Shown: one piece after another, positions 45,120 to 58,201 of the stretch
How the letters are laid out: every line of letters starts with the position of its first letter
Position numbering within the stretch: the first letter of the stretch is position 1
Assembly: GCA_018240525.1 (NCBI GenBank)
Contig: JAFEFN010000004.1
Span: 62,001-126,000, forward strand
Source: Pseudomonadota bacterium
GTDB lineage: Bacteria; Pseudomonadota; Gammaproteobacteria; Steroidobacterales; Steroidobacteraceae
DNA: 64,000 nucleotides
Direction of reading: 5' to 3'
Notes under the pieces: generated by a model
Database searches by the model: none
The model's input: only the letters and a program-made list of their open reading frames with translations
What the model was told of the DNA's origin: nothing
Translations under genes and position numbers: made by a program

Positions 45120-47670
45120 GCGACGCACCGTGAGGCGCACGCTGCGCGCCGCCGCGCTGCGCCACCTGTGGCGCCATCCTGCGCAGCTGGCCCTGGCGCT
45201 CCTCGGCCTGAGCCTCGGCGTCGGCACGATCGTGGCGGTCGACATTGCCACCGCCAGTGCCGAGCGCGCCTTCCAGCTGTCCCTGCAGGCGGTCAACGGC
45301 GCGGCGACCCACCAGCTCAGCGCCGGCCCCGGCGGTCTGGATGAGCAGCTGTACGTGCGCCTGCGCCGCGCGCCGCTCGCCCCGGGGCATGCGGCGGTGC
45401 CGCTGGCGCCGCTGGTCTTAGGGTACGCCACGCTCGGCGAGCGCACCCTCGAGCTCATCGGCATCGATCCCATCGCCAGCGCCGGGATGTCGGCCGGGAC
45501 CGCGGCGGCCGACGGTCTCGCCGGCGGTGCCGACCCGCGCGACTGGTTCCTGCGCCCGGGCGCGGTGGTCCTGCCCGCGGCCGCGGCGGCGCAGCTGCAC
45601 CTGGCGCGCGGCGCCGAGTTCGGGCTCGCGATCGGGGGCGTGCGCCGCAGCGCCTACCTCGCCGGCATCGTCGATGGCGCAGCCTGGCTGGACGGCGTCG
45701 TGCTCACCGACATCGCTCAGGCGCAGGAATGGCTCGGCGCCGCGGGCCGGCTGAGCCGGATCGACGTCCGCGTACCCGCGGGCGAGGCGGGCAGGGTGGC
45801 GCTGGCACGGCTGCGCGCGCTGCTGCCGCCGGCGGTCGAGGTGCACGAGACGCGCGCCCAGGCGCGCGAGACCTTCGCCATGACCGATGCCTTCACCACC
45901 AACCTGAAGGCGATGAGCCTGCTGGCGCTCCTGGTGGGGACCTTCCTCATCTACGGTGCGGTCAGCTTCGCGGTGCTGCAGCGGCGCACCATCATCGGGG
46001 TGCTGCGCGCACTCGGGGTCACCCGCGCCGAGGTCCTGCGGCTCGTGCTCGGCGAGGCGCTGCTGCTCGGGCTGGTCGGCGCCGCCTGCGGCGGCCTGCT
46101 GGGGCTGCTCATCGGGCGGGCGCTGCTCGGGCTGGTGTCGCAGACCATCAACGACCTGTACTTCGTGGTCGCGGTGAGCCAGGTGGCCGTCCCGGCCACG
46201 ACCCTGCTCAAGGCGATCGCCGTGGGCCTCGTGACGGCACTCGCCGCCGCGCTCGTGCCGGCACTGGAGGTCTCGGGCGCGACCCCGCAGCTCGGGCTCG
46301 CCCGCTCGGTGCTCGAGCAGCGCGCGCAGCAGGTGGCGCGGCGCTTCGTTGTGGCCGGCGTGCTGTTCGCGGCGCTGGCCGCGGTGCTGGTCGGCGCCTC
46401 CGGCCACAGCCTGCTGGCCGGCTTCGCGGCCCTGTTCCTGCTACTGCTGGGCGTGGCGGCGGTGACGCCGGCCGTGCTGCGGGTGCTGGCGCTCGCCGGC
46501 GCCCGCGTGCTCGCGCGCGCCAGCGCCGTGGGGCGGCTCGCACTGCTGGACGTCGCCGGCTCGCTCAGCCGCACCGGCGTCGCGGTGGCGGCGCTGGGCA
46601 TGGCGCTCACGGCGATGATCGGCGTCGCGGTGATGGTGGCCAGCTTCCGGGAGTCCCTGCGCGAGTGGCTGCTGCAGAGCATGCACGCGGACGTGTACGT
46701 GAGCGCGCCGGCGCCGTCGGGCAACATCGCCCGGCGCCTGGACCCGGAAGTGGTGCGCCGGCTGCTCGCCACCCCCGGCGTGCGCGCCCACAGCGAGGCG
46801 CGGCACGCGGTGGTCGGGTCCACACGCGGGCCCATCGCGCTCAACGCGCTGCGCCTGGTCCCGGGCAGCGACGGCGCATTCCGCCTGACCGAAGGGGAGG
46901 CGGGGCACGCGTGGGCCGCGTTCCGGGAGGGCAGCATCCTCATCTCCGAGCCGCTGGGCTGGCGGCTCGGGCTGCACCCCGGGCAGAGCCTGACGCTGCT
47001 CACCGGGGACGGTGCGCGCGACTTCGCCATCGCCGGTGTCTATCGCGAGTACGGCAACGACCGCGGCGAGATCCTCATGGACCTCGCCGCCTACCGCCGC
47101 CACTGGCACGACGCGGAGATCGGCGGCCTCGGCCTCTACCTCAGCCCGGGGGTGAGCGCCGGGGAGATCATTCCCCGGCTGCGCGCGGCGGCCGGCACCG
47201 GCCAGGCGCTCCTCATCCGCTCCAACGCCGAGATCCGGGCACTGTCGATGAGCATCTTCGAGCGCACGTTCATCATCACGCGGGTGCTGTACTGGCTGGC
47301 GGCCGGGGTGGCGGCCATCGGGCTCGTGAGTGCGCTGCTGGCCTGGGAGCTCGAGCGCGCGCGGCAGCTGGCGCTGCTGCGCACGCTCGGCGTGACGCCG
47401 GGCGGTACCGCCCTGCTCATCCTGGCGCAGACCGTGTTCATGGGGCTCGTGGCGCTGCTCGCCGCGGTACCGGCGGGCATCCTCACCGCGCTCGTGCTGA
47501 CGCAGGTGATCAACCGGCGCGCCTTCGGCTGGCAGATCGACCTGCACCTGAGCGTCCCGCAGTTCAGCAACGCGCTGTGGCTCGCCCTGGCCGCGGCGGT
47601 GGCCGCGGCCCTTTACCCGGCCTGGCGCAGCGCGCACGCGCCGCTCGCGCGCGGCCTGCGCGAGGAGTAG
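45106..47670 (+). CDS. FtsX-like ABC transporter permease, large form
   Basis: An 854-residue permease with two FtsX-type units: an N-terminal helix (about residues 25-45), a periplasmic domain, three helices near 270-400, a further central helix pair, a second periplasmic domain and three C-terminal helices (LYWLAAGVAAIGLVSALLAWELERARQLALLRTLGV). This is the mechanotransmission layout of LolCE/MacB-like systems, doubled in one chain. ATG 45106 overlaps the ATPase gene; GTG 45130 is an alternative start. With the ATPase and the following lipocalin-type protein it resembles AttFG-type export sets. Confidence 0.87.
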   Translation: MRAPRRRTVRRTLRAAALRHLWRHPAQLALALLGLSLGVGTIVAVDIATASAERAFQLSLQAVNGAATHQLSAGPGGLDEQLYVRLRRAPLAPGHAAVPLAPLVLGYATLGERTLELIGIDPIASAGMSAGTAAADGLAGGADPRDWFLRPGAVVLPAAAAAQLHLARGAEFGLAIGGVRRSAYLAGIVDGAAWLDGVVLTDIAQAQEWLGAAGRLSRIDVRVPAGEAGRVALARLRALLPPAVEVHETRAQARETFAMTDAFTTNLKAMSLLALLVGTFLIYGAVSFAVLQRRTIIGVLRALGVTRAEVLRLVLGEALLLGLVGAACGGLLGLLIGRALLGLVSQTINDLYFVVAVSQVAVPATTLLKAIAVGLVTALAAALVPALEVSGATPQLGLARSVLEQRAQQVARRFVVAGVLFAALAAVLVGASGHSLLAGFAALFLLLLGVAAVTPAVLRVLALAGARVLARASAVGRLALLDVAGSLSRTGVAVAALGMALTAMIGVAVMVASFRESLREWLLQSMHADVYVSAPAPSGNIARRLDPEVVRRLLATPGVRAHSEARHAVVGSTRGPIALNALRLVPGSDGAFRLTEGEAGHAWAAFREGSILISEPLGWRLGLHPGQSLTLLTGDGARDFAIAGVYREYGNDRGEILMDLAAYRRHWHDAEIGGLGLYLSPGVSAGEIIPRLRAAAGTGQALLIRSNAEIRALSMSIFERTFIITRVLYWLAAGVAAIGLVSALLAWELERARQLALLRTLGVTPGGTALLILAQTVFMGLVALLAAVPAGILTALVLTQVINRRAFGWQIDLHLSVPQFSNALWLALAAAVAAALYPAWRSAHAPLARGLREE

Positions 47671-47672
47671 CC

Positions 47673-48851
47673 GTGCCGCCGCAGCGCAGAAGGTTCCCGC
47701 TCGCGGTCCTCGCCCTGCTGGCGCTGCCCGCCGGTGCCGCGCCGCCGGTGGACCCGGAAGGCGCGCTCGGGCGCGCCGCGGTGGCAGGCTTCGCGCGGGC
47801 CGAGGGTACCCACGCGTTCGCGTTCCCGCAGGACCACGGCCCGCACGAGCCGTTTCGCCAGGAATGGTGGTACTTCACCGGCCACCTACAGGCCCCCGGA
47901 GGCGAGCGCTTCGGGTTCGAGGTCACCTTCTTCCGCTTCGCGCTGGCGCCGCCCGGAAGTACGCCGGCGCCGGTCGGCGCCTCCGCCTGGCGCACGCGCG
48001 AGATCTACATGGCGCACTTCGCGGTCACCGATGTGGCCGGGCGGCGCTTCGAGTTCGCACAGAAGCTGTCGCGCGCGGCGCTGGACCTGGCGGGCGCGAC
48101 GGCGCCGCCGCTGCGGGTGTGGGTCGATGACTGGGCGCTCACGGCCGAGGCGGGTGAGCCACTGCGCTGGCACGTGCGGGCCCGGCAACCCCGGTATGCG
48201 CTGCAGCTGGATCTTGAGTCGCAGGGTGCGCCGGTGTTGAACGGCACGGGCGGCCTGAGCGTGAAGTCCGCGCAAGCGGGCGCCGCCAGCTGGTACTACT
48301 CGCTGCCGCGCCTCACCGCGCGCGGCACCCTGTCGCGCGACGGGGTGCCCCTGGAGGTCGCGGGCACGGCCTGGTTCGACCACGAGTGGGGCAGCTCCGC
48401 GCTCAGCACCCGGCAGAGCGGCTGGGACTGGTTCGCCTTCCAGCTCGATGACGGCAGCACCTTCATGTTCTACGCACTGCGCGACCGCGACGGCCGGCGC
48501 GACCCGCACAGCGCCGGCACGTTCGTCGACGCCGCCGGTGCGGTGCGGCCGCTGGCCACCGACGAGGTCGAGCTGCAGCCGACCGGATCCTGGACCTCCG
48601 CCGATGGCGTGCGCTATCCGGCCGGCTGGCAGGTCCGCGTGCCGGCCCTGGCGCTGGACCTTGCCGCCCGGCCGGTGCTGGCCGACCAGGAGCTGCGCAC
48701 ACGCCCACGCTACTGGGAGGGCGCGGTGCAGGTGCAGGGCACGCGCGGCGGCGCACCCGCCGGGGGGCGCGGTTACGTCGAGCTCGTGGGCTATGCGCAG
48801 GAACGCTGCCCGGAGGCGGGCACTGGCGCCCACCGGTGTGTTGCCCGATGA
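47673..48851 (+). CDS. AttH/CrtC-like lipocalin-domain predicted secreted hydrolase
   Basis: A 392-residue protein with a signal peptide (about 1-22) and the COG5621 pattern: FAFPQDHGPHEPFRQEWWYFTGHL, the paired-lipocalin core, and the GTAWFDHEWGSS and WDWFAFQLDDG blocks shared with carotenoid hydratase CrtC and AttH. The conserved Asp/His/Glu in WFDHEW is the presumed active-site region. It starts GTG two bases after the permease stop. The pairing with an ABC ATPase and FtsX permease is a known theme, but the substrate is unknown. Confidence 0.83.
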   Translation: MPPQRRRFPLAVLALLALPAGAAPPVDPEGALGRAAVAGFARAEGTHAFAFPQDHGPHEPFRQEWWYFTGHLQAPGGERFGFEVTFFRFALAPPGSTPAPVGASAWRTREIYMAHFAVTDVAGRRFEFAQKLSRAALDLAGATAPPLRVWVDDWALTAEAGEPLRWHVRARQPRYALQLDLESQGAPVLNGTGGLSVKSAQAGAASWYYSLPRLTARGTLSRDGVPLEVAGTAWFDHEWGSSALSTRQSGWDWFAFQLDDGSTFMFYALRDRDGRRDPHSAGTFVDAAGAVRPLATDEVELQPTGSWTSADGVRYPAGWQVRVPALALDLAARPVLADQELRTRPRYWEGAVQVQGTRGGAPAGGRGYVELVGYAQERCPEAGTGAHRCVAR

Positions 48852-48899
48852 TGCAGCCCTCGGCGTTCACCCCTGAAAACCACGACACTGGAGAGGATC

Positions 48900-49439
48900 A
48901 TGCGGCGCTCACTCCTTGCGGCTGTCACTGCACTCATCGCCCTGCCGGCACTCGCTGCGCTCCCCAACGGCGCCAAGGCGCCGGACTTCACGATCGATGC
49001 GGCGCTGGCGGGCAAGGGCTTCAAGTTCACGCTCTCCGATGCGCTGAAGAGCGGGCCGGTGGTGCTGTACTTCTTCCCCAAGGTGTTCACCTCCGGCTGC
49101 ACCGCCGAGGCGCACGACTTCGCCGAGGCGAGCGACAAGTTCAAGGCGCTCGGTGCCACGGTCATTGGGGTCTCGCACGACCCGATCGACCAGGTCACCG
49201 AGTTCTCCACCAAGGAATGCCGCAACAAGTTCGCGGTCGGCTCCGATGCCGACGGCAGCGTCATGAAGAAGTACGACTCGGTGCTGCTCGGGCACACCGA
49301 CTTCGCCGACCGCACCTCCTACGTGATCGCCCCGACCGGCGAGATCCTCTACTCCTACACGGCGATGAATCCCGACAAGCACGTCGAGAACACGATGGCC
49401 GCGGTGAAGAAGTACCAGGAGGCGCACGGCAAGGGCTGA
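48900..49439 (+). CDS. Exported peroxiredoxin (AhpC/TSA, BCP-like)
   Basis: A 179-residue thiol peroxidase with a signal peptide (about 1-20). The peroxidatic cysteine is Cys67 in FPKVFTSGCTAEA, matching PxxxT-x-x-C. A second cysteine at KECRNKF may resolve the disulfide. A GGAGAGG ribosome site precedes the ATG. As an exported enzyme it should remove peroxides in the periplasm. It is 48 bases after the lipocalin gene and may be transcribed separately. Confidence 0.9.
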   Translation: MRRSLLAAVTALIALPALAALPNGAKAPDFTIDAALAGKGFKFTLSDALKSGPVVLYFFPKVFTSGCTAEAHDFAEASDKFKALGATVIGVSHDPIDQVTEFSTKECRNKFAVGSDADGSVMKKYDSVLLGHTDFADRTSYVIAPTGEILYSYTAMNPDKHVENTMAAVKKYQEAHGKG

Positions 49440-49470
49440 CCGCCGCGCGCGCGCCGGGCTGCGGGGCCGC

Positions 49471-53796
<4,326 letters not shown>

Positions 53797-53959
53797 ACGC
53801 CGATTGAAGCACACCGGCCGCATCCGGAGGAGCGCGGCCGTGAGCTCTCCCGGGACATACAGTGCGGCAGACCGGCCTACCCTGTATGGACGCTTGCTTT
53901 AGGAGTGCGGGCGGCGCTGAAATGTTCCCGGGCCGTTCCCGCCGGTGGTGATTCGCCCG

Positions 53960-56134
53960 ATGCCGACCCGCAAGAGCTTCTGCCGCTTCTGCCATGCCAA
54001 CTGTGCCATCGAGGTCGACATCGAGGACGGCCGGGCGCTGGCCGTGCGCGGTGATGCCGCCGATCCGCTCTTCGGCGGCTATACCTGCATGAAGGGGCGC
54101 GAGCTGCCCGCGCAGACCCACCACCCGCAGCGCCTCCTGAGCTCGCTGCGCCGCGAGGCCGGCGGTGGCTTCGCGCCGATCGGCAGCGAGCTGGCGCTGG
54201 ATGAGATCGCCGCGCGCCTGGATGCCATTCGCGCGGCGCACGGGCCGCGCGCCATCGCCACCTACTGCGGCACCTACGGCTTCATGAACTCCGCAGCCTT
54301 GCCGGTGGCGGCGGGGTTCCACGCCGGGCTCGGCAGTCCCAACCTGTACACGAGCATCACCATCGACCAGCCGGCCAAGGTGTACCTGTGGTCGCGCGTC
54401 GGCGCCTGGCTCGGCGGGCCGCAGGCCTTCTCGCAGTCGGACGTGTCGATGATGATCGGCAACAACCCGCTCACCTCCCACTATGCCTGGCAGGGCAGCG
54501 TGCCGCCTTTCAGTCCGTCGCGGCGGCTGCGCGATGCCAAGGCGCGCGGGCTGAAGCTGATCTGCATCGATCCGCGCCGCACCATGGTGGCGCAGCTGGC
54601 CGACATCCACCTGCAGGTGCGACCGGGCGAGGATGCGCCGCTCCTGGCCGGGATGCTGAAACTGATCCTGGACGAGGGCCTGCACGACGCGGACTTCTGT
54701 GCCGCGCACGTCGAGGGTCTGGAGGCGCTGCGCGCCGCGCTGGCCGGCTTCACGCCCGCGTACGCCGCAAGACGCGCCGACGTGCCGGTCGCGGACCTGG
54801 TGGCCGCCGCGCGCCTGTTCGCGCGCGGGCCGCGCGGCGTGGCGACCACCGGCACCGGCGCGGAGATGTCGCGCAACGGTGCGCTCACCGAACACCTGGT
54901 CATGGCGCTGAACATCGTCTGCGGACGCTTCTGCCGCGAGGGCGAGGTCGCGCCCTTCCCGCGCGTGCTGAGCGCGGCCTCCGCGCGCAAGGCCCAGGTG
55001 ATGCCGCCGAAGCCGCTGTGGGGGGAGGGTTTCGCCAGCTCGCGCATCCGCGGGCTGACGCAGATGGCGGGCTTCGAGATGCCGGCAGCCGCGGCGGCCG
55101 ACGAGATCCTCACCCCCGGGGAGGGCCAGGTGCGCGCGCTGGTGTGCATGGGCGGCAATCCGCTGGTGGCCTGGCCGAACCAGCGCAAGGTCGAGCGCGC
55201 GCTGAAGAGCCTCGAGCTGCTGGTATGCATCGACATCAAGCAGTCTCAGAGCGCGCAGCTCGCGCACTACATCATCGCCCCCAAGGTGAGCCTGGAGCGC
55301 GACGACATTGCCACCGCGCCCGAGGTGTTCTACGAGGAGCCCTACGCGCGCTACGCGGAGGCGCTGCTGCAGCCGCGCGGTGACGTCATCGACGAGTGGG
55401 AGTTCTTCTGGGGGATCGCGCGCCGCCTCGGCACGCCGATCCCGACCGCGGGCGGCCCGCTGCCGATGGACCGCAAGCCCGACAAGTTCGAGGTGCTGGA
55501 GAAGATCACCCACGGCTGCCGCGTGCCGCTGGCGCGCGTGCGCGAGGAAACGCGCGAGGGCGGGCGCATCTTTGCCGAGGCACGCCTGCGCGTCGAGCCG
55601 GCCGATGCCGGCGCGGACGCACGGCTGCAGCTGGCGCCGGCGCAGGTTCCGGAGCAGCTGCGACGGCTGTGCGGCGAGCCGCTCGACGAGCAGGGCCGCA
55701 CCGCGCACCCGTGGCCGGCGACCCACCTGCTCATCTGCCGCCGCACGCGGCAGTTCTTCAACTCCACCGGCCAGGACCTCGAGCCGCTGCGCGCCAAGGG
55801 CGCCACCAACCACGCGCACCTGAATCCTGCCGATCTGGCGCGCCTCGGCGCGCGCGAGGACGACCTGCTGGAGATCTCCACTGCGCATGCGCACATCGTC
55901 GGGGTCGCCCGCAGTGCCGCCGACCTGAAGCCCGGCGTGATCTCCATGGCGCACGCCTTCGGGGCGCGGGGCGACGATGCCGCGGCCGTGCGTGCCTTCG
56001 GTGCCTCCACCAACCGCCTGGTGGATGACGAGAGCGATTACGACCCGATCACCGGCGCCTGCCGGCAGACGGCCATCGCCGTGCGCGTCCGCGTGTTGCC
56101 GGCGAACGCAGCCGCGGGGGCAAAAGGGGAGTAG
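53960..56134 (+). CDS. Molybdopterin oxidoreductase with one [4Fe-4S] site
   Basis: A 724-residue member of the DMSO reductase family. An N-terminal cluster site is Cys8-x2-Cys11-x3-Cys15-x27-Cys43. The bis-MGD binding regions are recognisable (GNNPLTSHYAWQG, LICIDPRRT, CMGGNPLVAWPN, and the C-terminal barrel RQFFNSTGQD and THAHLNPADLARLG). At the place where FdhF-type enzymes hold selenocysteine or cysteine, I see no Cys, so the molybdenum ligand may be Asp or Ser. No partner ferredoxin-type or membrane subunit adjoins. The reaction is unknown. ATG 53960 is chosen over two upstream GTG codons. Confidence 0.85.
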   Translation: MPTRKSFCRFCHANCAIEVDIEDGRALAVRGDAADPLFGGYTCMKGRELPAQTHHPQRLLSSLRREAGGGFAPIGSELALDEIAARLDAIRAAHGPRAIATYCGTYGFMNSAALPVAAGFHAGLGSPNLYTSITIDQPAKVYLWSRVGAWLGGPQAFSQSDVSMMIGNNPLTSHYAWQGSVPPFSPSRRLRDAKARGLKLICIDPRRTMVAQLADIHLQVRPGEDAPLLAGMLKLILDEGLHDADFCAAHVEGLEALRAALAGFTPAYAARRADVPVADLVAAARLFARGPRGVATTGTGAEMSRNGALTEHLVMALNIVCGRFCREGEVAPFPRVLSAASARKAQVMPPKPLWGEGFASSRIRGLTQMAGFEMPAAAAADEILTPGEGQVRALVCMGGNPLVAWPNQRKVERALKSLELLVCIDIKQSQSAQLAHYIIAPKVSLERDDIATAPEVFYEEPYARYAEALLQPRGDVIDEWEFFWGIARRLGTPIPTAGGPLPMDRKPDKFEVLEKITHGCRVPLARVREETREGGRIFAEARLRVEPADAGADARLQLAPAQVPEQLRRLCGEPLDEQGRTAHPWPATHLLICRRTRQFFNSTGQDLEPLRAKGATNHAHLNPADLARLGAREDDLLEISTAHAHIVGVARSAADLKPGVISMAHAFGARGDDAAAVRAFGASTNRLVDDESDYDPITGACRQTAIAVRVRVLPANAAAGAKGE

Positions 56135-56177
56135 AGTCTGTCGTGACCACCGAGTTGGCTCGAGGGGTATAGCAGGG

Positions 56178-56981
56178 ATGTGGGAAGACGACATCGAGGC
56201 CGCATCGCGGCGCAGGTTCGCGTGGCTGGCCGGTCTGGTGGCCGCCGCCTTCGTCGTCGGCGGCTGGTACTGGTACTCGCACAAGACTGCGCCGGTTGCC
56301 GAGCCCGCGCCGGCGCCCGTCCAGGCGCCCCCTCCCGAGCCGGCGCCGCAGATCTCCCATCCGATTGCGAGCGACGGGGGCGAGGCCAGCGCGCTGCCGG
56401 CGCTCAATGACAGCGACCAGCTCGCGCACGACTCCCTCGCCGGGGTGCTGGGCCGCGATCCGGTCGAGCAGTTCCTCGTGCCGCAGAACGTGATCCGCCA
56501 CGTGGTGGTGACCGTGGACAACCTGGCGCGCAAGAAGCTGGCAGTCGACCTGCGCCCGATCAAGCCGACGCCGGGCACGATGGTGGTGGCCACGCAGGGT
56601 GACATCACCACGATCGGCAACGACAACTACGCGCGCTACGCGCCGCTGATGCGCGTGGTCGCGGCCACCGACCCGAAGGCGCTGGCGGTGGTGTACCAGC
56701 ACCTGTATCCGCTGTTCCAGCAGGCCTACGAAGACCTGGGCTACCCCGGCAAGTACTTCAACGACCGCCTGGTCGAGGTCATCGACAGCATGCTGCAGGC
56801 CCCGGAGATCAACACGCCGGTGGCGGTCGTGCAGCCGAAGGTGTTCTACGAATTCGCCGATCCGGAGCTGGAGGCGCGGCCCGCCGGCCAGAAGCTGCTG
56901 ATCCGCATGGGACCGGCGAACGAGCGTGCCCTCAAGGCGAAGCTGCGCGACTTCCGCGCCGAGATCGTCAAGCAGAAGTGA
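56178..56981 (+). CDS. DUF3014 membrane-anchored protein
   Basis: A 267-residue protein: short cytoplasmic start, one membrane helix (about 16-33, AWLAGLVAAAFVVGGWYWYS), an Ala/Pro-rich linker, then a soluble periplasmic DUF3014 domain (FLVPQNVIRHVVVTVDNLARKKL, YARYAPLMRVVAATDPKALA, LYPLFQQAYEDLGYPGKYFNDRLVEVID). Function unknown. An AGGG sequence lies directly before the ATG. The following PH/SHOCT gene is 21 bases away. Confidence 0.82.
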   Translation: MWEDDIEAASRRRFAWLAGLVAAAFVVGGWYWYSHKTAPVAEPAPAPVQAPPPEPAPQISHPIASDGGEASALPALNDSDQLAHDSLAGVLGRDPVEQFLVPQNVIRHVVVTVDNLARKKLAVDLRPIKPTPGTMVVATQGDITTIGNDNYARYAPLMRVVAATDPKALAVVYQHLYPLFQQAYEDLGYPGKYFNDRLVEVIDSMLQAPEINTPVAVVQPKVFYEFADPELEARPAGQKLLIRMGPANERALKAKLRDFRAEIVKQK

Positions 56982-57002
56982 GGCGAGGCGCGAGGTGAGT
57001 CC

Positions 57003-57605
57003 ATGAACAGCGCGCCACCGCTCGATGAGGCAGGACTGGCCGGTCCGCTGGCGCAGCTGCGCACCGTGCTCATCGCCGGCGAGAGGCTCGAGGCCTTTGC
57101 CATCCAGCGACGCATGTTCGCCCTCACGCACCGGCGCCTGCTGGTGGCCGCCACGAGCGGCCGACTCGTGGTGCTGACGCGCAAGCTGCTGGGGGGCTTC
57201 GACGTGTCGACGATCCGCTGGCAGGACCTCGAGGAGATCACCCTGCGCGTGGGCACCTTCGCCGCGGACCTGGAGTTGCGCGCGAGCAAGGCGACCGACC
57301 TGGCATCGCTGGCCCGCCCCGGCAGCTCGCAGGTGCAGCTGCCCGGGCTGCGCAAGCAGCAGGCCCAGGCGGTCTACCGGATCTGCCAGGGGCAGGACCA
57401 GGCGTGGCGCGAGAAGCGCCGCATCCGCGAGCTCGAGGAGCTGCGCGCCCGCTCCGGCGGCATCCAGGTCGGCTCCGCGCCGGCCGCGCCCGCCGCGGGC
57501 GGCGCGGATGCCGTGCAGCGCCTGCAGGAGGCCCGCCAGCTGCTGGAGGCCAAGCTCATCACGGATGCGGAGTACGAGGCCATCAAGGCCAAGATCGTCT
57601 CCTGA
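57003..57605 (+). CDS. Bacterial PH-like domain plus SHOCT domain protein
   Basis: A 200-residue cytoplasmic protein. Residues about 15-125 look like a bacterial pleckstrin-homology fold (ERLEAFAIQRRMFALTHRRLLVAATSGRLVVLTRKLLGG, then FDVSTIRWQDLEEITLRVG). After a helical linker and an Ala/Gly hinge, the last 35 residues are a SHOCT segment (AVQRLQEARQLLEAKLITDAEYEAIKAKIVS), thought to promote oligomerisation. Function unknown. It may be co-transcribed with the DUF3014 gene. Confidence 0.8.
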   Translation: MNSAPPLDEAGLAGPLAQLRTVLIAGERLEAFAIQRRMFALTHRRLLVAATSGRLVVLTRKLLGGFDVSTIRWQDLEEITLRVGTFAADLELRASKATDLASLARPGSSQVQLPGLRKQQAQAVYRICQGQDQAWREKRRIRELEELRARSGGIQVGSAPAAPAAGGADAVQRLQEARQLLEAKLITDAEYEAIKAKIVS

Positions 57606-57632
57606 GCCGGCCGGGGGCCGTCCCGGGGGTCC

Positions 57633-57661
57633 ATCCACAAGTAATCCACAGACCATCCACA
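57633..57661. repeat. Three ATCCACA repeats at exact 11-bp steps
   Basis: ATCCACA begins at 57633, 57644 and 57655. The last copy overlaps the -35 position for a TACGCT box at 57675-57680. The layout resembles activator sites of the PhoB/OmpR kind (one repeat per helical turn); the heptamer itself resembles the core of a DnaA box. Which protein binds, if any, is unknown. Confidence 0.5.
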
Positions 57662-57674
57662 GGCGAAGGTGCGC

Positions 57675-57680
57675 TACGCT
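57675..57680 (+). promoter_or_regulatory. Candidate -10 element (TACGCT) 7 nt before the SWIM-like gene
   Basis: TACGCT lies seven bases before ATG 57688. The -35 region is occupied by the last ATCCACA repeat, so this would be an activator-dependent, leaderless promoter if real. Confidence 0.3.
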
Positions 57681-57687
57681 TGCCGGC

Positions 57688-57942
57688 ATGGCCATCCGTT
57701 TCCGGCGCCGCCCGCGACCCCCGAACGAGGTGCTGGGCGTCTACAGTTTCCCCAGCCGCACCGTGCGCGTGCTGAAGACCGAGGATGACCACATCCTCTG
57801 GACCTGCGACTGCGACAAGTTCCGCCGCCAGGCCGACCAGCGCGAGCCGCTGTGGTGCAAGCACATCGCCAAGGCGGCCGCGCGCCGCTCGCTCGAGCGG
57901 CTCACCCGCCGCGTCGCGGTCTCGCGCACGCCCGAGCGTTGA
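57688..57942 (+). CDS. Small SWIM-zinc-finger-like protein, 84 residues
   Basis: An 84-residue basic protein. The core ILWTCDCDKFRRQ...EPLWCKHIAKA gives Cys-x-Cys followed about 19 residues later by Cys-x-His, the SWIM zinc-finger spacing. The N-terminus is Arg-rich and the C-terminus basic, in keeping with nucleic-acid binding. It lies downstream of three phased ATCCACA repeats. Function unknown. Confidence 0.68.
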   Translation: MAIRFRRRPRPPNEVLGVYSFPSRTVRVLKTEDDHILWTCDCDKFRRQADQREPLWCKHIAKAAARRSLERLTRRVAVSRTPER

Positions 57943-58084
57943 GGTGCTGCGGCGCAGTGCCGCAGCCACCCTCTGCAGACTAAAGACGGCGCGAACGGGC
58001 GGGCCGCGCCGCCACCTGCCCGATCACGGTGCGGTGGCTCCGGCGCTGTTCCGGGCCCGGGGCTGCAGCGAGCCGGCGCCGACT

Positions 58085-58105
58085 TCCAACATCCAACATC
58101 CAACA
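58085..58105. repeat. Three tandem TCCAACA heptamers in a hairpin loop
   Basis: TCCAACA is repeated head-to-tail three times. The array is flanked by GCCGAC (58078-58083) and GTCGGC (58107-58112), which can pair and expose it as a loop. A complementary GTTGGAT lies at 58138-58144. The rest of the 58.0-58.2 kb spacer shows only a short CAGCGC-CAT-GCGCTG hairpin near 58160-58175. Confidence 0.5.
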
Positions 58106-58201
58106 GGTCGGCATGCCACCTTGGACACGCCCCGGCGGTTGGATCAGACTGGGATCCACCTTCAGCGCCATGCGCTGAACACAACAATGACTGGGGGATC
58201 C

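Noticed and set aside
57633..57661. Replication origin suggested by DnaA-box-like ATCCACA repeats
   Set aside because: There are only three, not the TTATCCACA consensus, with no A+T-rich unwinding stretch and no dnaA, dnaN or gidA nearby.
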